Position numbers and translations under genes: made by a program
In this document: positions 25,086 through 38,279 of the stretch, piece by piece
Layout: each line of letters starts with the position of its first letter
How positions within the stretch are numbered: the first letter of the stretch is position 1
From: Oxyruncus cristatus
Taxonomy: Eukaryota > Chordata > Aves > Passeriformes > Cotingidae
DNA length: 64,000 bases
Assembly: GCA_013399855.1 (NCBI GenBank)
Contig: VXAY01003755.1
Coordinates: forward strand, 1-64,000
Direction of reading: 5' to 3'
Notes under the pieces: generated by a model
Told to the model about the DNA's origin: nothing
Databases searched by the model: none
What the model saw: only the letters and a program-made list of their open reading frames with translations

Positions 25086-25607
25086 CTGAAACAATGAAGA
25101 AATGAAAATTGCCTAAATTTCATTCACAGTTTTGCTTGTTTACTTCATGCAGTAGAAGAGGAAAGTATTAAAACCCCCTAGGTCTCCAGCTTAAATGCAG
25201 AAACTTTACACATTTGATAAAGAACATGATGCTAAATGCATCATCTGTTGTATCAGAGTTCTCAGTTTGCTTGGTAGCTCAGTTATTCTTCCTCCTTCTT
25301 ATCTTTCAAGAAAAGATAGTTTGGTTCTGTTAAATTTCTATTGGCAAACACATCAATACAGTCCTGTTTTTGCCCTTATGCCATTCACTGTGGCTTCTCC
25401 CTATCCTGCCCCATGCTTCCCCTACTTACTCCCTGCCCTCTTCATGGAAGATCAGCAACCTCCTGAGGTGGAGTGGGGCAGAGAAAATCCAGGGAAATGC
25501 AAAAGCAAGCAATTGTTGAAGGAACTTGTTACGTCAAAGAAAATTCCTTCAGCTATCTATTTCCTTTTCCTATTCCTCTTGTTTTTTATCTCTCTCCCTG
25601 CCTTCCA

Positions 25608-25712
25608 CAGGGGAGACTGAGACTCAAGTACACAATTAAATGGCAGCAGGGATCTGACCCTGGCTCTCTTCTCTAGCTACAAACACTAATCAATACACTG
25701 CACTGGCTTGTG
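25608..25712 (+). mobile_element. MIR-like ancient SINE remnant
   Basis: GGGGAGACTGAGACTCAAG, then TGGCAGCAGGGATCTGACCC, TGGCTCTC and CAATACACTGCACTGG follow the order of MIR landmarks (GGGGAAACTGAGGC, TGGCAGAGCTGGGATT-like, AACCCAGGTCTC, CCACTACACCACGCTG). Similarity is weak but collinear. It lies in intron 2, about 0.5 kb upstream of exon 3. Confidence 0.45.
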
Positions 25713-26390
25713 ACACTTGTCTTTCTTCATAAAATACACCTTTCAAAAAAGTTCCATGCTTGGTGTGTAATTAACAAAATAAATTAAAAAAACCCAAAAC
25801 TTTCATGGAATAGGAAGCCTCTTCACTGTAAAGAATTTAAGCTAATTTTCTTGTCAGCAGTGAAGAGAAAACATTTCTATTTACCAGCATAATTCATCTG
25901 AAGATTACACCAAAATATAGGAATGAGAAAACTGGTTTGGACATATATTAGAGGTCAATCAAAATGCTCAGATCAATTTTCAGATGGAAGTTGAATTGGC
26001 CATTTAATATTCAGGGAAATCCAACTATGGAAAAGTTAACTTTATTTTATAAATAACTGTTGTTCTCATTTGTTTGGGACAAACCCAATCATCACCCCAT
26101 TGGTCCTGATCATTATCAATACCATGATGCAGTTAGGAAGTGTCTGCTGGCAAAACACAAGGAGATTTGAGCACCTATTTGGTACTTACATTATCTAAAA
26201 CCACCTCTGATTACTCAGGGCATTTTTCTGATATTTTATGAGTGTAACTGTTTTGTTGGTGCAGCTGGGGACTCAGCCACTGGTGGCCCAGACCACCCCT
26301 GCACTTCCTCAGTGCTCAGACGAAGCTCGAACCCAAAGCCTAAAATGTGCTCCTTGTGCTATTATACTGAAGACACATTTGCCTGGCCTG

Positions 26391-26421
26391 TTTGTTTTTT
26401 TCTTTTTTTTCTTTTTTTCTC
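26391..26421 (+). repeat. T-rich simple repeat (T7-8C)n
   Basis: Three runs of seven to eight T separated by single C bases. A slippage-prone microsatellite in intron 2. Confidence 0.85.
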
Positions 26422-27440
26422 CTAAGTGCCAAGAATATCAAGAATAGCTTTTATTTTAAAGTCTGTTTTACATGTCCTCAGCACCACCTCCCTGGGCACC
26501 CCTCACTGCCCTCAGAGCACCAGATAAATACAGTCTGGTTTAAGAGCAGTTGAGCAGAAACTTCTATTACAGATGCTTCAATCCTTTCCTCTGGCAAAGT
26601 GACAGGGAAGGATGACTCATGAAAGGCAAACTTCTCTGAAGCTACACATCCCTCAGAGCAATAAACCTTCAGCAGCATTTGCCTTGCAATGTTGTCTCAA
26701 AGAAGCTGTTTTGCAAGACTTGCTTGCTTTTGTCTATCTTCTCTGACATCTTTCAAAAGCAGTGTTCCTTCAAAAACAGGCACAGTCATCCAATCTCCTT
26801 GAATGCTCCCATCTGACAGACAAAAATATAAACAATAAAATGAATCTCCCCATGCAGCACTTGCAAATTTAGAAATATAGTTACACAGTGGTTTAGAGAA
26901 GTCTTCCTTCAGGTTACAATTGCATTCTTACATTTATTTCAGTAAAATACACCCCTCTATTTAATTTTTTTTTTTTTTTATAAAATAGGCCCCTGTGATA
27001 CCCCCCAGCCAGTCTGCTGCATAAACAGTAGTAATCTCCAGGACACACACACTGGATAACTTAAGACTTAGCAGAGAACAGCATATCTGATGGAGGAAAG
27101 CCACACACATACGCTCTCTTGGAGCTGAAAGTATCAAGCAAACAATGAACACATGTATTTGGAGACTACATGTACAAAGATGATGGCAAATGGCAAGATT
27201 ACAGCCAACAAAGGAAGTTGTGGTGATGTAGAAAACAAGGATGTCTCACAGAGATGCCAGCAAATGCTAGAGGGCATTAAAACCACTTCCACTGCCCCCT
27301 ATTTCGGGCTTTCTGTTAGTACTGTGAGCCTTTCCTAGCAGTTAAACATGCCTGTGAGCTCCATGGAGGTTCACCAAACCAGTCTTCACATCAGGAGCCA
27401 CATCAGATGGAGCTTGTATGGCTGAATGGCAACCCTAGGG

Positions 27441-27506
27441 CTTATGGCAATCGGAAGAGCCACATGGAAGGGTTTATGGCAATCAGAGGGGAAAGCCATA
27501 CTGGGC
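27441..27506 (+). repeat. Imperfect 32-bp direct repeat
   Basis: CTTATGGCAATCGGAAGAGC at 27441 recurs as TTTATGGCAATCAGAGGGGA at 27473, with similar following sequence. An old short duplication in intron 2. Confidence 0.6.
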
Positions 27507-30500
27507 TAAAACTCGACCTGGGTTTCACCCAGGGATTTGGAAAGTAGAACCCACAGCACTGCCCTGGCCCAACCAGATGGTTCCCAGCCTGTCTCCAGGC
27601 TGGGAACATGCACACTGCCAGGGTAGTCAGGTTGTTTAGGATCTGAGGCTCTACGACCACAGATCTCTGCCCTTGTAGGCCAACCATTAGCAAAGGAAGA
27701 AGAGATAACAACAAGTGAAACCAATAGAAAAATCCCCTGTGGCAGAAAGTATTTATTAACCAGGAAGGTACAACAGGGACTAGCTCACCCTTCCAGCTCA
27801 CCAGCTCCTGGGGACCTGCTTTGGGACCTGTCTTTTTGGAAGGACCTGACAGTCAACATCTGCTGTAAAATATTTGGATCAGAGCACTTAAGTGCTCTAA
27901 GATATTACCATATGCACAGAGATCAAGGTAGCGTGGGGGGACAGACGCTATGACAACAGACATAGATGAACCACATGGAAAAATATGAAAACCACCCAAT
28001 TTATTGGCATATGGCACATAGGCTGGAATCAGACCAAGAAAGAGCTGCCAAAATAACAAGTTTCAGTGTGCCAAAGTGAGCATGCTAATAATACCCACTA
28101 GGTCCCAGTCATAAGGGGTTGCATCAGAAGAAATGCAGACATAGGCTGAAGCTTTTAAGAGTCTGGGCAAATGCACTTAGCTTTTGTTGACTCTGATCTG
28201 TATTGTATGTTGATAGAATCAGAAATAAGGTTGAGCCATTATTCCAGCTGTTATGCTGGAAAAGCTTAGCACATGCAACCAAGTGATTCCAAGGGGACTA
28301 GGACAACAGGGAGAGAACTCAGGTTGTCTCTATAGCAATAATTTTTGGAATTTGGAGCACAGAGTCCAGCCCTGCAGCACTTGAAGGACTCTGGGAGATG
28401 GGATGGGGAATCTCACCCCCAGAAGAGCCTGGGTTCTGAAACAGGAGCCGGGGTGATGTCTGCAGTGGATCCAGATGGTCAGTAAGCAAACAGCAGTGTG
28501 CTGAGAGTTCACAGAGGATGTGCTGCAAGGGTTTTACCTTACTAATCCATTTACCAGTATTGATTGAGTAAATCAGGAGCTTAAATCTGGGATGCTGCAG
28601 TTCAGAGAATTTCTGTCCTCTGGCTCCTGTTCAGAATATGAGTTCTGCAAAGTCATCCAGTAAATGTATGGCTCAAGTGTGGCCACTTTGGACCACTCAA
28701 ACCTGGCCTTTCTGGGAATCACGGTGCATAGAGCTTCCTCAAGGGATTCCTCCATATTGTTGTTTTTTGCAAGGAAGGGTACACAAGAGATGAGTCACTC
28801 TGTCATGCTGGGACCTATCTGGCAGGTCTGTATGGAGGGAAGAGTCCACGTGCTGCTGCAGCAGCCATCAAGCAGCACTGCAGGGGGCAGTCCATGGGCT
28901 GGCTGAAGACCTCATGAGATGTCAGGAGGTTATAGCCCCAGATTAGGAGATACTGGCCTACGAAAAAAAATGCTGAAATCAGAGACTTGGCATTCCTTGC
29001 TTTGGTGTAACTATAAAATTTTTCTTGAAAGAAAGTTTAACCCACTAAGTGGCAAACTTCAGAGAGCCTCCAGGCCAACTCTGACAGGTCACTTTAGGGT
29101 AGATTCAAGAAATCCCCTTCCCTGCTTTCCCTGCCTCTCAGAGGCATATTGCCTCAGTCCTCTGGGATGGCATAAACTATCACCCTGGTAAACAAGCTAG
29201 AGCCACTGAGAAGTCATGGTCTGAGGACTGCTGTAGTGAGGCAGCTGTCATCCTGCCAGAGCTCACCTAGAGGCACGTGAGCAGATGCAGCTGGTGGAAG
29301 ACTCACCTGGAAAGTCAGTGTTTATTGTGCAATGGCACTGTCAATAAATAATGAATATGAAAACACCTATTCTGATCTCTGCAAAACTGACTCTAGAGTT
29401 GCAAGATTTGCTCCTGATGATCATACAGTTGCAGTTCAGTGGCTTTTTGGTTATTCTGTGGAAATCTTGTTGGGTCACTCAAATCAATGCCTTTGGTCAC
29501 TGACACCAGTGGAAGGAATAGGATGCTACCGCTGCACTGATTTTAAATAATTCTATATTTATGACCCACAGTTTTTTATGGGCTAACATTTACACGATTT
29601 TAGAACTGGGCTGAAATCCCCAGATCATTGCAATCAGCAAAGACTTTGATACAGGTGTATTACTGTGATATTTTATACAGTTTGAGAATTATACATTTAA
29701 AAGTCTTATGTCCCTGCTCTGTGTCATGGACATCAGGGGTTCTGAATGAAGACACATGACAGAAAGTGAAGATTAATCTTATCTTACTGTATTTCTTATT
29801 TTACAGATTCTAGTTTAAAGACATTATAAAAAACATATTTTTAGGGGGGGGAAGCTGTCACTGAGTGCTTGTCTGAAACGTCAGAGAAAAAAATGAAAGC
29901 AGACATAAATGTACTGGTTCTGACATTAATAAGATTTTGTTCCTAGTCTGCTGGTTGTTTGATATTCAGGTTTGGCAACCTATGGAACTTTAATCTTCTT
30001 TTGTTTAGTCAATTTTTAAAATTTTCCCTCATTTGTTTGCAGTTATTCTTGACTGCCTGCAGCATATTGTTTACAGTGTTCTTTAGGGTTAAGGCTTTGC
30101 AGTTTTTGAAAGTGTCTGCTTCTATAGCAGATATTACCTATGATGTTTTCAAATATCTTTCTTTCAGGAGCTTTGAGGATGTTTGAGATGTAGGTTATAC
30201 TCAGTGCTTTTTCGTAATAGCTGACTTGTACATGCAAATCTGTGACAGCATCTATATACAAACCATCTTTTCTAAACCTGTCAAATTGAATTGCCCTTTT
30301 TAGGGCTGCTGCTTGGAGCTTGAGCTCCTGCTTGAGCTGGGGGGCAGGAGTTATTAAGTTTGGAACAAGGAAATAATGAAATACCAATTCTAATTTGTGG
30401 AGGAGAGGGACAGCTGAGAGGGTCTCCTCCTGGAGGACATGGCTGGAAGTCACTTCCTCCTCCCTCCAGGTTTGACTGGATGGATGTTTCCACACTGAAG

Positions 30501-33500
30501 AGCGCTGACGGGAGTCTTGAATGCCAGAGCATGCCATGTTTCCAGAGCAGAAGAGAGGATTCATGCCTTAAAAGGTGGCTGTTGCTCTGGTGCATACACT
30601 CAGCAGCCCACAGCTAGACAAGCCAGTCATTGGACTCGGGGTAATTTGTTTCCACCTTTGTAAGAGAACAGGTCTGCAGCAGCCAGGCTCCTCTCAAGAA
30701 AAAGCTGGAGATGATAAAGACTGCTAACAGGTAGAAGTAACTGTCTTCCCCATGAAGATGGCAAATACCATACAAATTACCATAAGGCAGGCAAAGGCAG
30801 GGCACTTTTCTCCAGTTGTTTTGTTATCTGGTGCTTTTTTGTCTTTGGTCTGTGTTGAACTGGCAGTGTTGAGGCGCCTTCCCTCAGCTAAAGGATGCCT
30901 GTTACTCTTGCAAGATCCAGACTTGCATTATCAGTAGATTATTACCTTTATTTTTGCCATCCATTTTGACAGTCAGACTGTTTGTGATTGGATTTCTGCA
31001 ACATAGTCTATATTTGAAATTACATTGCTGTGCTAAGAGGAGAGAATTATAGCAGAGGCTCTTCTAATTGGGAACATGCCAAAGCTGAAAGGTCAGGAGA
31101 GGCCCCCAGATGACCTTTACCAGCAACTGACACCGTTTCACTTGACTGCAAGTCACTGCAAGGCTAATGGGGAACTCCGTGTCCAACTCAGCATATCAAA
31201 AGGTGAGAAAAACACCTTATGCAGACAAGCACATACAGGGGCTGCATTCACGTATGTGTGGGGCTACTACTGTTGCCTGCGAGATGAGAGCCGTAAAAAA
31301 TTGGCACTTTCAGTTTCCCGTATTTCTTCACTCTGTCCCTTGCAGGCTAGGACAAGATCTTACTTTTTGAGAGGAATTTAATGAATTTGACTTTGTTTTA
31401 AACAGCAAAAAAATTAAGTAAATGAAGATTTTTCCTTTTAGCTGAAATTAGTTCCATGTGACATCCACACATTTTCCTTTGAGTGCACGGAGTTTTGTAA
31501 AGTAAACCTGACCAAAATTTCATTTTGACATGCAGACCTGAAACTTCTCCTTTCCAAAAAGGTCAATGTGCAACATCTCACCTTTATGAAATTGCTTTTT
31601 TTTCCCTCGGGGTTTTCTGTTGCTTTTGTCAATGTTATGAACCGTATATTTCTTAAAAGTCCTTCCCTATGTTTGTCCTCCATCTAAAAACGTCATATGA
31701 CCTTTCAGTTATGGGAAGGAGTGTGGATCTGCTCCACACAGAGCAGAGCTGCTCAGCCATGAAATAAGAACTGTAGATACAGTTTATGAAGCTGACCCTC
31801 TCATGGAAGCTGTGCACAGCTGATATTTACAGAAACAGAACAGTAACAGAATTATACACATTATACTGGGGCTGGAAAAGAAAGAAGCCACCACATTTGA
31901 ATGACTTCTTTCCAATAGAGGAATGACTGTTTGCTAAAGGACTTTCTCAATTAAACACAGATGTCATAAATCATTGTAGTACTTTTGAGTAACAGCAATT
32001 CAGCTGAATTTCATGGCTCTTTTGATCTCTTATTTTATATTGTCTGTGCAAGAATAGTTGTCTTTCCTTGCTGTGGAAGGCTTACCTGAAGTCCCACAGT
32101 CCCTGAATTCATAGTGAGAAAGTCACCTCCTACAATATTCCTATTTATCATCTTGATCCGCTTTTTTGGATATATTTTTTTTCCTTGCTGTGAGGAAAGA
32201 ATATAGTAAAGTTTTTGATGATAATTTTTCTGGGGGTATTTTAATCTCACAGGGAGGATGAATACAGCAGACAAAGTTCTATTAAAAGTGTATGGGAGAA
32301 CTTAGCAGGGCCATGTCATGGGACAGTAAGGTAATATTTGTTATTGAAAGACAATACTTGCTTTCCCATAGCACAGAAAGGTGACATCGAAAGTGTAAGT
32401 AGTCCAGTCATTAACAAAAGCTAATAACCTGTGTTGGCATCTGTGGAAACATGTTCAGTAATTGTTCACATATCCAACAACCTTTCTGAAAATGTACTTC
32501 ACAGCTTTAAAACAAATCTCCTCCCTGTTAATGTGGCACAAGCCTGTGGTGTGCTAGATTAGCAAAGTGGAAGTCCCATGGGCAACTGATGGTTTAGCAG
32601 ACACAATTAAGCCCTAAGACCTGAAACCATTTCAAGTTCATGGACTTAAATTAATAGAACTAAAGTGACTGAACTTAGTCACTTTTCTGCCAATAATATG
32701 TTGTAAAGGATCCATACAGAGGTAGGAATGACAGCAACCAAACTCTCTGGGGATGATATAGTTTTGTATCGTGGAAACAGCTTGTCACGGATCATGTGAG
32801 CTGTTTCCCTTACTTTCATAGCCAAGTATTAGTAATGAGATAAGTAATGAACTTATCTCAGGGGGGAAACTGAAATGGGGACTGGAAGTGTTCCTGACCA
32901 CTGAAGCACTGTGGATCCACCAGGGCTGGGACAGCATGAGCTCGAAGTCCAGGGCAGGGACACAAAGCTGTAGGGACCCTTTTTGACTCCAAGGGGATGA
33001 TGACCTCTGGTCTGCACTTTATGCTCTGACTCTCATCAGTCTTCAGGGCAGACACATACACATCTATTTGCAACACCACGAGGAGGTCTGGGGAGGATGC
33101 CAGCAGAGCTTGGCTGTGGTTGGCAGGTAGCTAACCTACAAAGGCACTGCTGAAAGGGAGGTTCTTCTCCTCCCCATTCCAGCCCTCACCTTGGCATTCA
33201 ACTTGCCCTATCACTCTCCATGCAAGCCACTGGCAAGCTGACTGAGGGAGATAACAAAGAAAGCATTACCAAAATACTGTCACATTGATGGATTCTGTGG
33301 TTCCTGAGCTCTCTGAAGGAGGCTGTCATGGTCTCACGGGAAGTGCCACTTGCTGCACATGAGCTGGGGCACGAATAGCAACCAGAGATGGGCTGTGGGG
33401 GTGGGACTTCCCTCTCAGCAAAAATAAATGGTTATTCAATGGGCTCAGTTATACCATCAAACTGTACAGTAGCCACAAACTGGTCAATAGTTCTTCGCTG

Positions 33501-34098
33501 TCAGTTATTATCTCTGATTTTCTCAATGGTATCTATTTGCCTTCTCTTCATTGAATGTACACAATCCATTTTCTCCGGATTGACTGGGAATAACTTGTCG
33601 GAGTTAAACCTGTTTTAGCTGTGAGTTTAACACTGTTCATTGCTTCTCTCATTAATAAAAAACTCAAGACTTCTGTGCTATAAATATGTGAGCTGGATGC
33701 AAGGTTTTATTTTGCTTACTGACACGTCGAAAAATACATAACTGCAAAATATAGGAAACAAATGTGATTTCTGGAGATAGCCTCTGGTGTTTTTAAAAAG
33801 TACTAAGATGAAGGTACTAACAAGTATTTTAAACCAGCTTTTGTCAGTGTCACTAAGAAACACCCACATGCACCCAAAGTACAACAAACACACACACCAA
33901 AATGTGACAGCACAAGATCAGCCCTTGAAGAATCTGCAGGGAGGATCAGTGTACAAGATAATATATGGCATTGAACCCGCAGAACACATAAAATGAAATG
34001 AGGGATGGCTGGCTTTCCTGTTAGGATGACTTAAAATGGTGAATCAATGATGGATTCTTTTTTCCAAAGTGAGGGGGAAGACACGTGACCAATCTTAC

Positions 34099-34123
34099 CA
34101 TTCTTGTCTGCTCTTCTCAATAT
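34099..34123 (-). CDS. NECAB1: NECAB1 exon 2 (25-bp micro-exon)
   Basis: On the minus strand a GTTTAG acceptor is followed by 25 bases encoding ILRRADKN plus the first G of an Asp codon, then a GTAAGAT donor. The residues are the end of the entering helix and the first three positions (D-K-N) of the first EF-hand calcium loop. The loop is finished by exon 3 across a 9.0-kb intron. The exon starts on a codon boundary, consistent with exon 1 ending after the ...FLD of the known protein. At 25 bp it is not a multiple of three, so skipping it would shift the frame. The motif is short, but the identity and the phase agreement with exon 3 make chance unlikely. Confidence 0.88.
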
Positions 34124-37100
34124 CTAAACAAAGAGAGAAAGAATAAAATCACTTTTTATTTTCCTTTTTTATTTTTTTATGCATTAATAACAAACAATGC
34201 TGTATTTAGCACGGATTTTACGTTTAAGCTCTACATGACATTTTCACAAGGCTGCATACAATTGTAAAGTTCTTAGTGTGTCTCTGTCCTTCCCCCAAGA
34301 GTATTGCTTTATTTAACTCCTCCTGTGTTGTGCGCGCTACATACCAAGACCATAACAAGAACCACTTTTATTTCTAATTTGTTTATGGATTATAAGGATG
34401 ATGTTTAGGCACACAACCTGATACCGTACGGCTACAATGATACTGGATTCAGGGTTGAGAGAAGTGGTTTAAAGAAGTAGAGCAAGTATGATAGCTGGGA
34501 GGATGCACTGAGCGTCTGAGATGGTGAGAAAGACTCATGGCTTGTGGGGGTGGAGGAAGCAAAGGGATAAGTCAGGAGAGGAGCCTGGTGGCATGAAGGG
34601 ATCAGACTGGCTGCTGGAGACAGCAGCATCAGATGTATGGGAGCAAATTTGAGGACTTCTCTGAGAGAAAGTAGAACCCCAACACAGAAGAAAGGGGAGA
34701 GGGAAAACATTGAGGTTATAAGCTATGAAGGCAAGGGCATCAGGAGGGTGCTCACTGTAGATCCTTCCCTGCAACATGTCTGCCACAAAATTGTATGTGA
34801 CCCCAGCTCGCCCTCTCAGTGTGTAGGTCTGCCTTTTCTTCCCACTGTAAATGACACCTGAGGAGGAAGCTATTTAAATACTTAGGTGAAATTCTGTAAC
34901 TCCTCATGTGGAGTCTGAGAAGATGATCCTGGGGAGTTATTCCACAAAGAGAGGTGGCAGAGCCTTCCAGGCTCAGCCCTGCCATCAGCAGGGACAGAGC
35001 ACCAACCCACGTGGGACTATATGCAGGGGCACTGGCCCTGTCTTACTGCTGGTGACATGCTGGCACGTCAACTGTCCCTGCTGGAGTCCCACCACAGGGA
35101 CCACCACATCAGTACACACTTTGGACAAGGAATTAGGGTTGGGGAGTGGAACCGACAGAGGGAGTCTCCTCCAGCTTCTTTGCTCCCTGCTCTTCAGATG
35201 AGGTGGTTTTGCTGTGGTGTGGGTCACTACATGACAGTTCAAATATGGGCAACTGCTGTCTGCTCTCACACTCCTACATTTCCAAACATCAGCCCCATCA
35301 CTACTTCAGCCTGGACTGCAAAAGGGAGTCCTCTGAGCCTGTAATAAGTGTAGGTAAGGGAAGAAAGCAAATCTTCCTAATATAGTTTCTATTGCTGCTA
35401 TGAATATCAGTAAAGTGTTTTGAAAGGGGCACATACATTTTTGAGAGCTGACAGCAATGAAGAAGTTCCTTGTTTTGATAAACTGCTACTAGTATTTAAA
35501 CAGTTTCTCCAGCACAGGCCATAACTCTCTGCTCCTGGAGGTGAAACCAAATAAGAAACTCAAGGGTCCAAGTGCCAAGCTTTGTTGAATCATCTTTGTG
35601 ATTGTATTCTGTAGGCCGAGGTTGGTAGGGAATGAGCAGAGCTGTGACTCACATCCAGGACTTCACAGTTGGTCCCTAAACTGAACTTTGCACTGGACCA
35701 AATAAAGTATGAAATTTACTTAGTAAGATGATATTTGTCCTCTCTATATATCCAAATAAATCAGACACTCAATTTTCAGTATGAGGATTGGGCTCTTGAA
35801 GGGTTTTAAATTTTTAATCTTATACTGGAAATTTTATCCCAATGAGAAATAAAGACTAAATGCAGAGCAAAGGAAAGATCACTTGAAGCATCATTAGAAC
35901 AAATTAAAACCTTGTTCTACAGTTCTTAAGAGGTTAAATACAGTCCTAGGTTTCTGGCAGGTTGGGCTGGATTGTTGCTGGTGCCTGGGCAGAGCTGCCA
36001 GCTATGGGCATGGGCATATCTGATGGGAAGGAGCACACCAGGCTTCAGCAAGGGGATAAATACCTGCACCATGGACCCAAGCAACACAAAGACATGACCA
36101 GTGACATGTGCCATGGGTACCAAGGGCCTGTGCAGAGTCACAAGGACATTACACCCACACCAGGAGATACAACCCAAGACCAAGAGCACTGGCTCATGGA
36201 TGTACAGGACTGGGGCAGATGTATCCATGGAGTTTCAGTCAAATAGAAGTGTTCTGTAAACATGGGTTGAGGGTGGCAAAAGCTTCAGCACAAGCAGTTT
36301 TTAAAAACTGATTTTAAGTTAATTATTTATATGTATTTATTAACTTTATAATTACTATTAGACATTTGTATTAATTTTAATTAACTTTAAAAAAAGCCCC
36401 AAACCTTAAGAAAATATTAAAATTCTTTGGACACTTTAGAGGGACTTTGACACAAGACCAGGGAGGAGGTTGCACTAGAAATCCTGTCCTTCTCTCGTTA
36501 GGTCTCTCTCTCTAGAGAGAGACTATTTACAAGAGCATATAGTGACAGGACAAGGGAGAATGGCTTCAAGCTGAAAGGGAGCAGGTTTACATTAGGTATT
36601 AGTAAAAAATTCTTTACTGTGAGGATGCTAAAGCAGAGGAACAGGTTGCCCAGAGAGGTGGTGGCTGCCCCATCCCTGGAAGTGTTCAAGGCCAGGCTGG
36701 ATGGGACTCTGAGCAATCTAGTCTAGTGGAAGGTGTCCCTGCCCATGGCAGGGGGGGTGGAACTGGACAATCTTTAAGGTCCTTTCAACCCAAGCCATTC
36801 TGTGATTCTGTGCCCCAGTGGGACCAGGACCTCAGTGCCTGTCCTTTCTGTGCAGTCTTACAGCCAGTCTCTTGCTGCTTGGTCTAATTTAAAGGTGTTT
36901 GTGCAGGTGGGGCTACTTCACCCCCAAATATCTAAAATATCTATGACATGAGTGTAGTCTTACAGGAGGAAAGACCCCCAGGGTCCAGCCCATGCTTTTG
37001 AAGCAGGTAAGAGACTTGAATTTAAAATTTTCTTCCAGATGTAAGAGCAGAATCACAGCAGAAGCCTCTCTCCCTCCTCTTCGTAGTTCTGTGAAAGGCC

Positions 37101-38279
37101 TTTGCTTTCCTGTAAATATGAACCTGACACTGGTTTAAGAAACTGCTGAAAATTAAAAAACTTTAATTTTTTTTTTTTTTACTTTGGTAAAATCTCAAGT
37201 TTTCAGTTTATCAGATATTCTGACCATATGTAGTTTCCTAATCCAGTGTGCTGAGTTAAACTGTGGAGTTGGCTCCATTTAATGTTTTTTAACTCCTTCC
37301 TGGCAACTTAGATTTCTGTCTTTGTGATGTATGCCTGTAATTCTCCTGTTCCTCTTACAAGTGGTATTTCTAAGACAAAAAAGCTGCATTTTCATTATAC
37401 ACTTGAATTGAAATAATAGAAGTCAACAAAGAGTCTAATTTAAATGATTTTTCATGGAGGTTAGAGATATCAGGAGATGAGAAGATGAGGGCTGCTTGAA
37501 ATAATTTGGGGAAAAGGTCGGGAAAGTTAATGTCAGCACATTAGAGAAAACATCTAGATAAAGGGCCCTTTAATACAGAGCATTTAATGTAATTTCCAGC
37601 TGATATTGCGGAGTAACCCCAATACAGGAGCTGGTCTGAGGTAGATCAGAGTTGGCAGTACAGCTGGTCTAAAGATTTGTAGGTCTCATCAAGGTCAGGG
37701 AATACCCTGGAAATCTTTGGGTGAGAGTTTGCCGTTTATCAGGACTTGCCTTGCCCCAAAGAAAGGTTCTGTGCTGGGCAAGTTTAGACCAAAAACTTTA
37801 CAGCTGCACCTTGTGAGATGCTGAGCTCTTGGTGACAGTCTAGAACAGTATCCCTGAGGGTGGTGAGATGGACAGCAGGGCACCTCGCTGAGCTCGCTCT
37901 CAAAGGGCTCAGGGACTCAGGCTTCTCTATGCATTGACTCTGGGCACCTCAAATCCACGGGAGGGAGTCTGCACAGTTTGGGAAAAAAACTTTTTCAGGG
38001 TGAGAAACTCTTTAGTGAGAAGCCCTCTCCAAATTAAAATAATAAAATTCCAAGGATGTATTTAGAAAGGTGACTGTTTTCACCCAGAACCTCTCGTAAA
38101 CACCCACAACCACTAACCTGCTCTTCTAGCACATGCAACCATCAGAAGCAAAAGCAGAAAGAAATAGGGAAAGAGAAAAAGGGAAAGGAAGGGGAAAAAG
38201 AAGCAGAAGGCCCTACAGACTCATTGTTTTTCACCTTTTTCCACCGAGAGAGAAAATAACAGCTCCAAGGGGAGGGGGG
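34124..38279 (-). other. NECAB1 intron 1, visible part
   Basis: From the exon 2 acceptor (GTTTAG) to the assembly gap. Holds one CR1 copy at 36528-36813. 34430-35350 and 35940-36250 are GC-richer with overlapping open frames on both strands but nothing recognisable. Confidence 0.7.
36528..36813 (+). mobile_element. CR1 LINE 3' fragment
   Basis: CR1 landmarks in order: AGTGACAGGACAAGGGAGAA, TGGCTTCAAGCTGAAAGG, AGGAACAGGTTGCCCAGAGA, CATCCCTGGAAGTGTTCAAG, GGTCCTTTCAACCCAAGCCA and TTCTGTGATTCTGTG. It is well preserved, lies in NECAB1 intron 1 and is antisense to the gene. A (TC)n/(GA)n palindrome (36502-36523) lies just before its 5' edge. Confidence 0.95.

Larger units (their letters stand above)
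25086..34098 (-). other. NECAB1 intron 2
   Basis: 9.0 kb bounded by GTAAGAT and TTTCAG on the minus strand. It interrupts the first EF-hand loop. Contents: a MIR-like remnant, simple repeats, an imperfect 32-bp repeat and a 173-codon minus-strand open frame (30043-30564) that I do not recognise. Confidence 0.88.
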
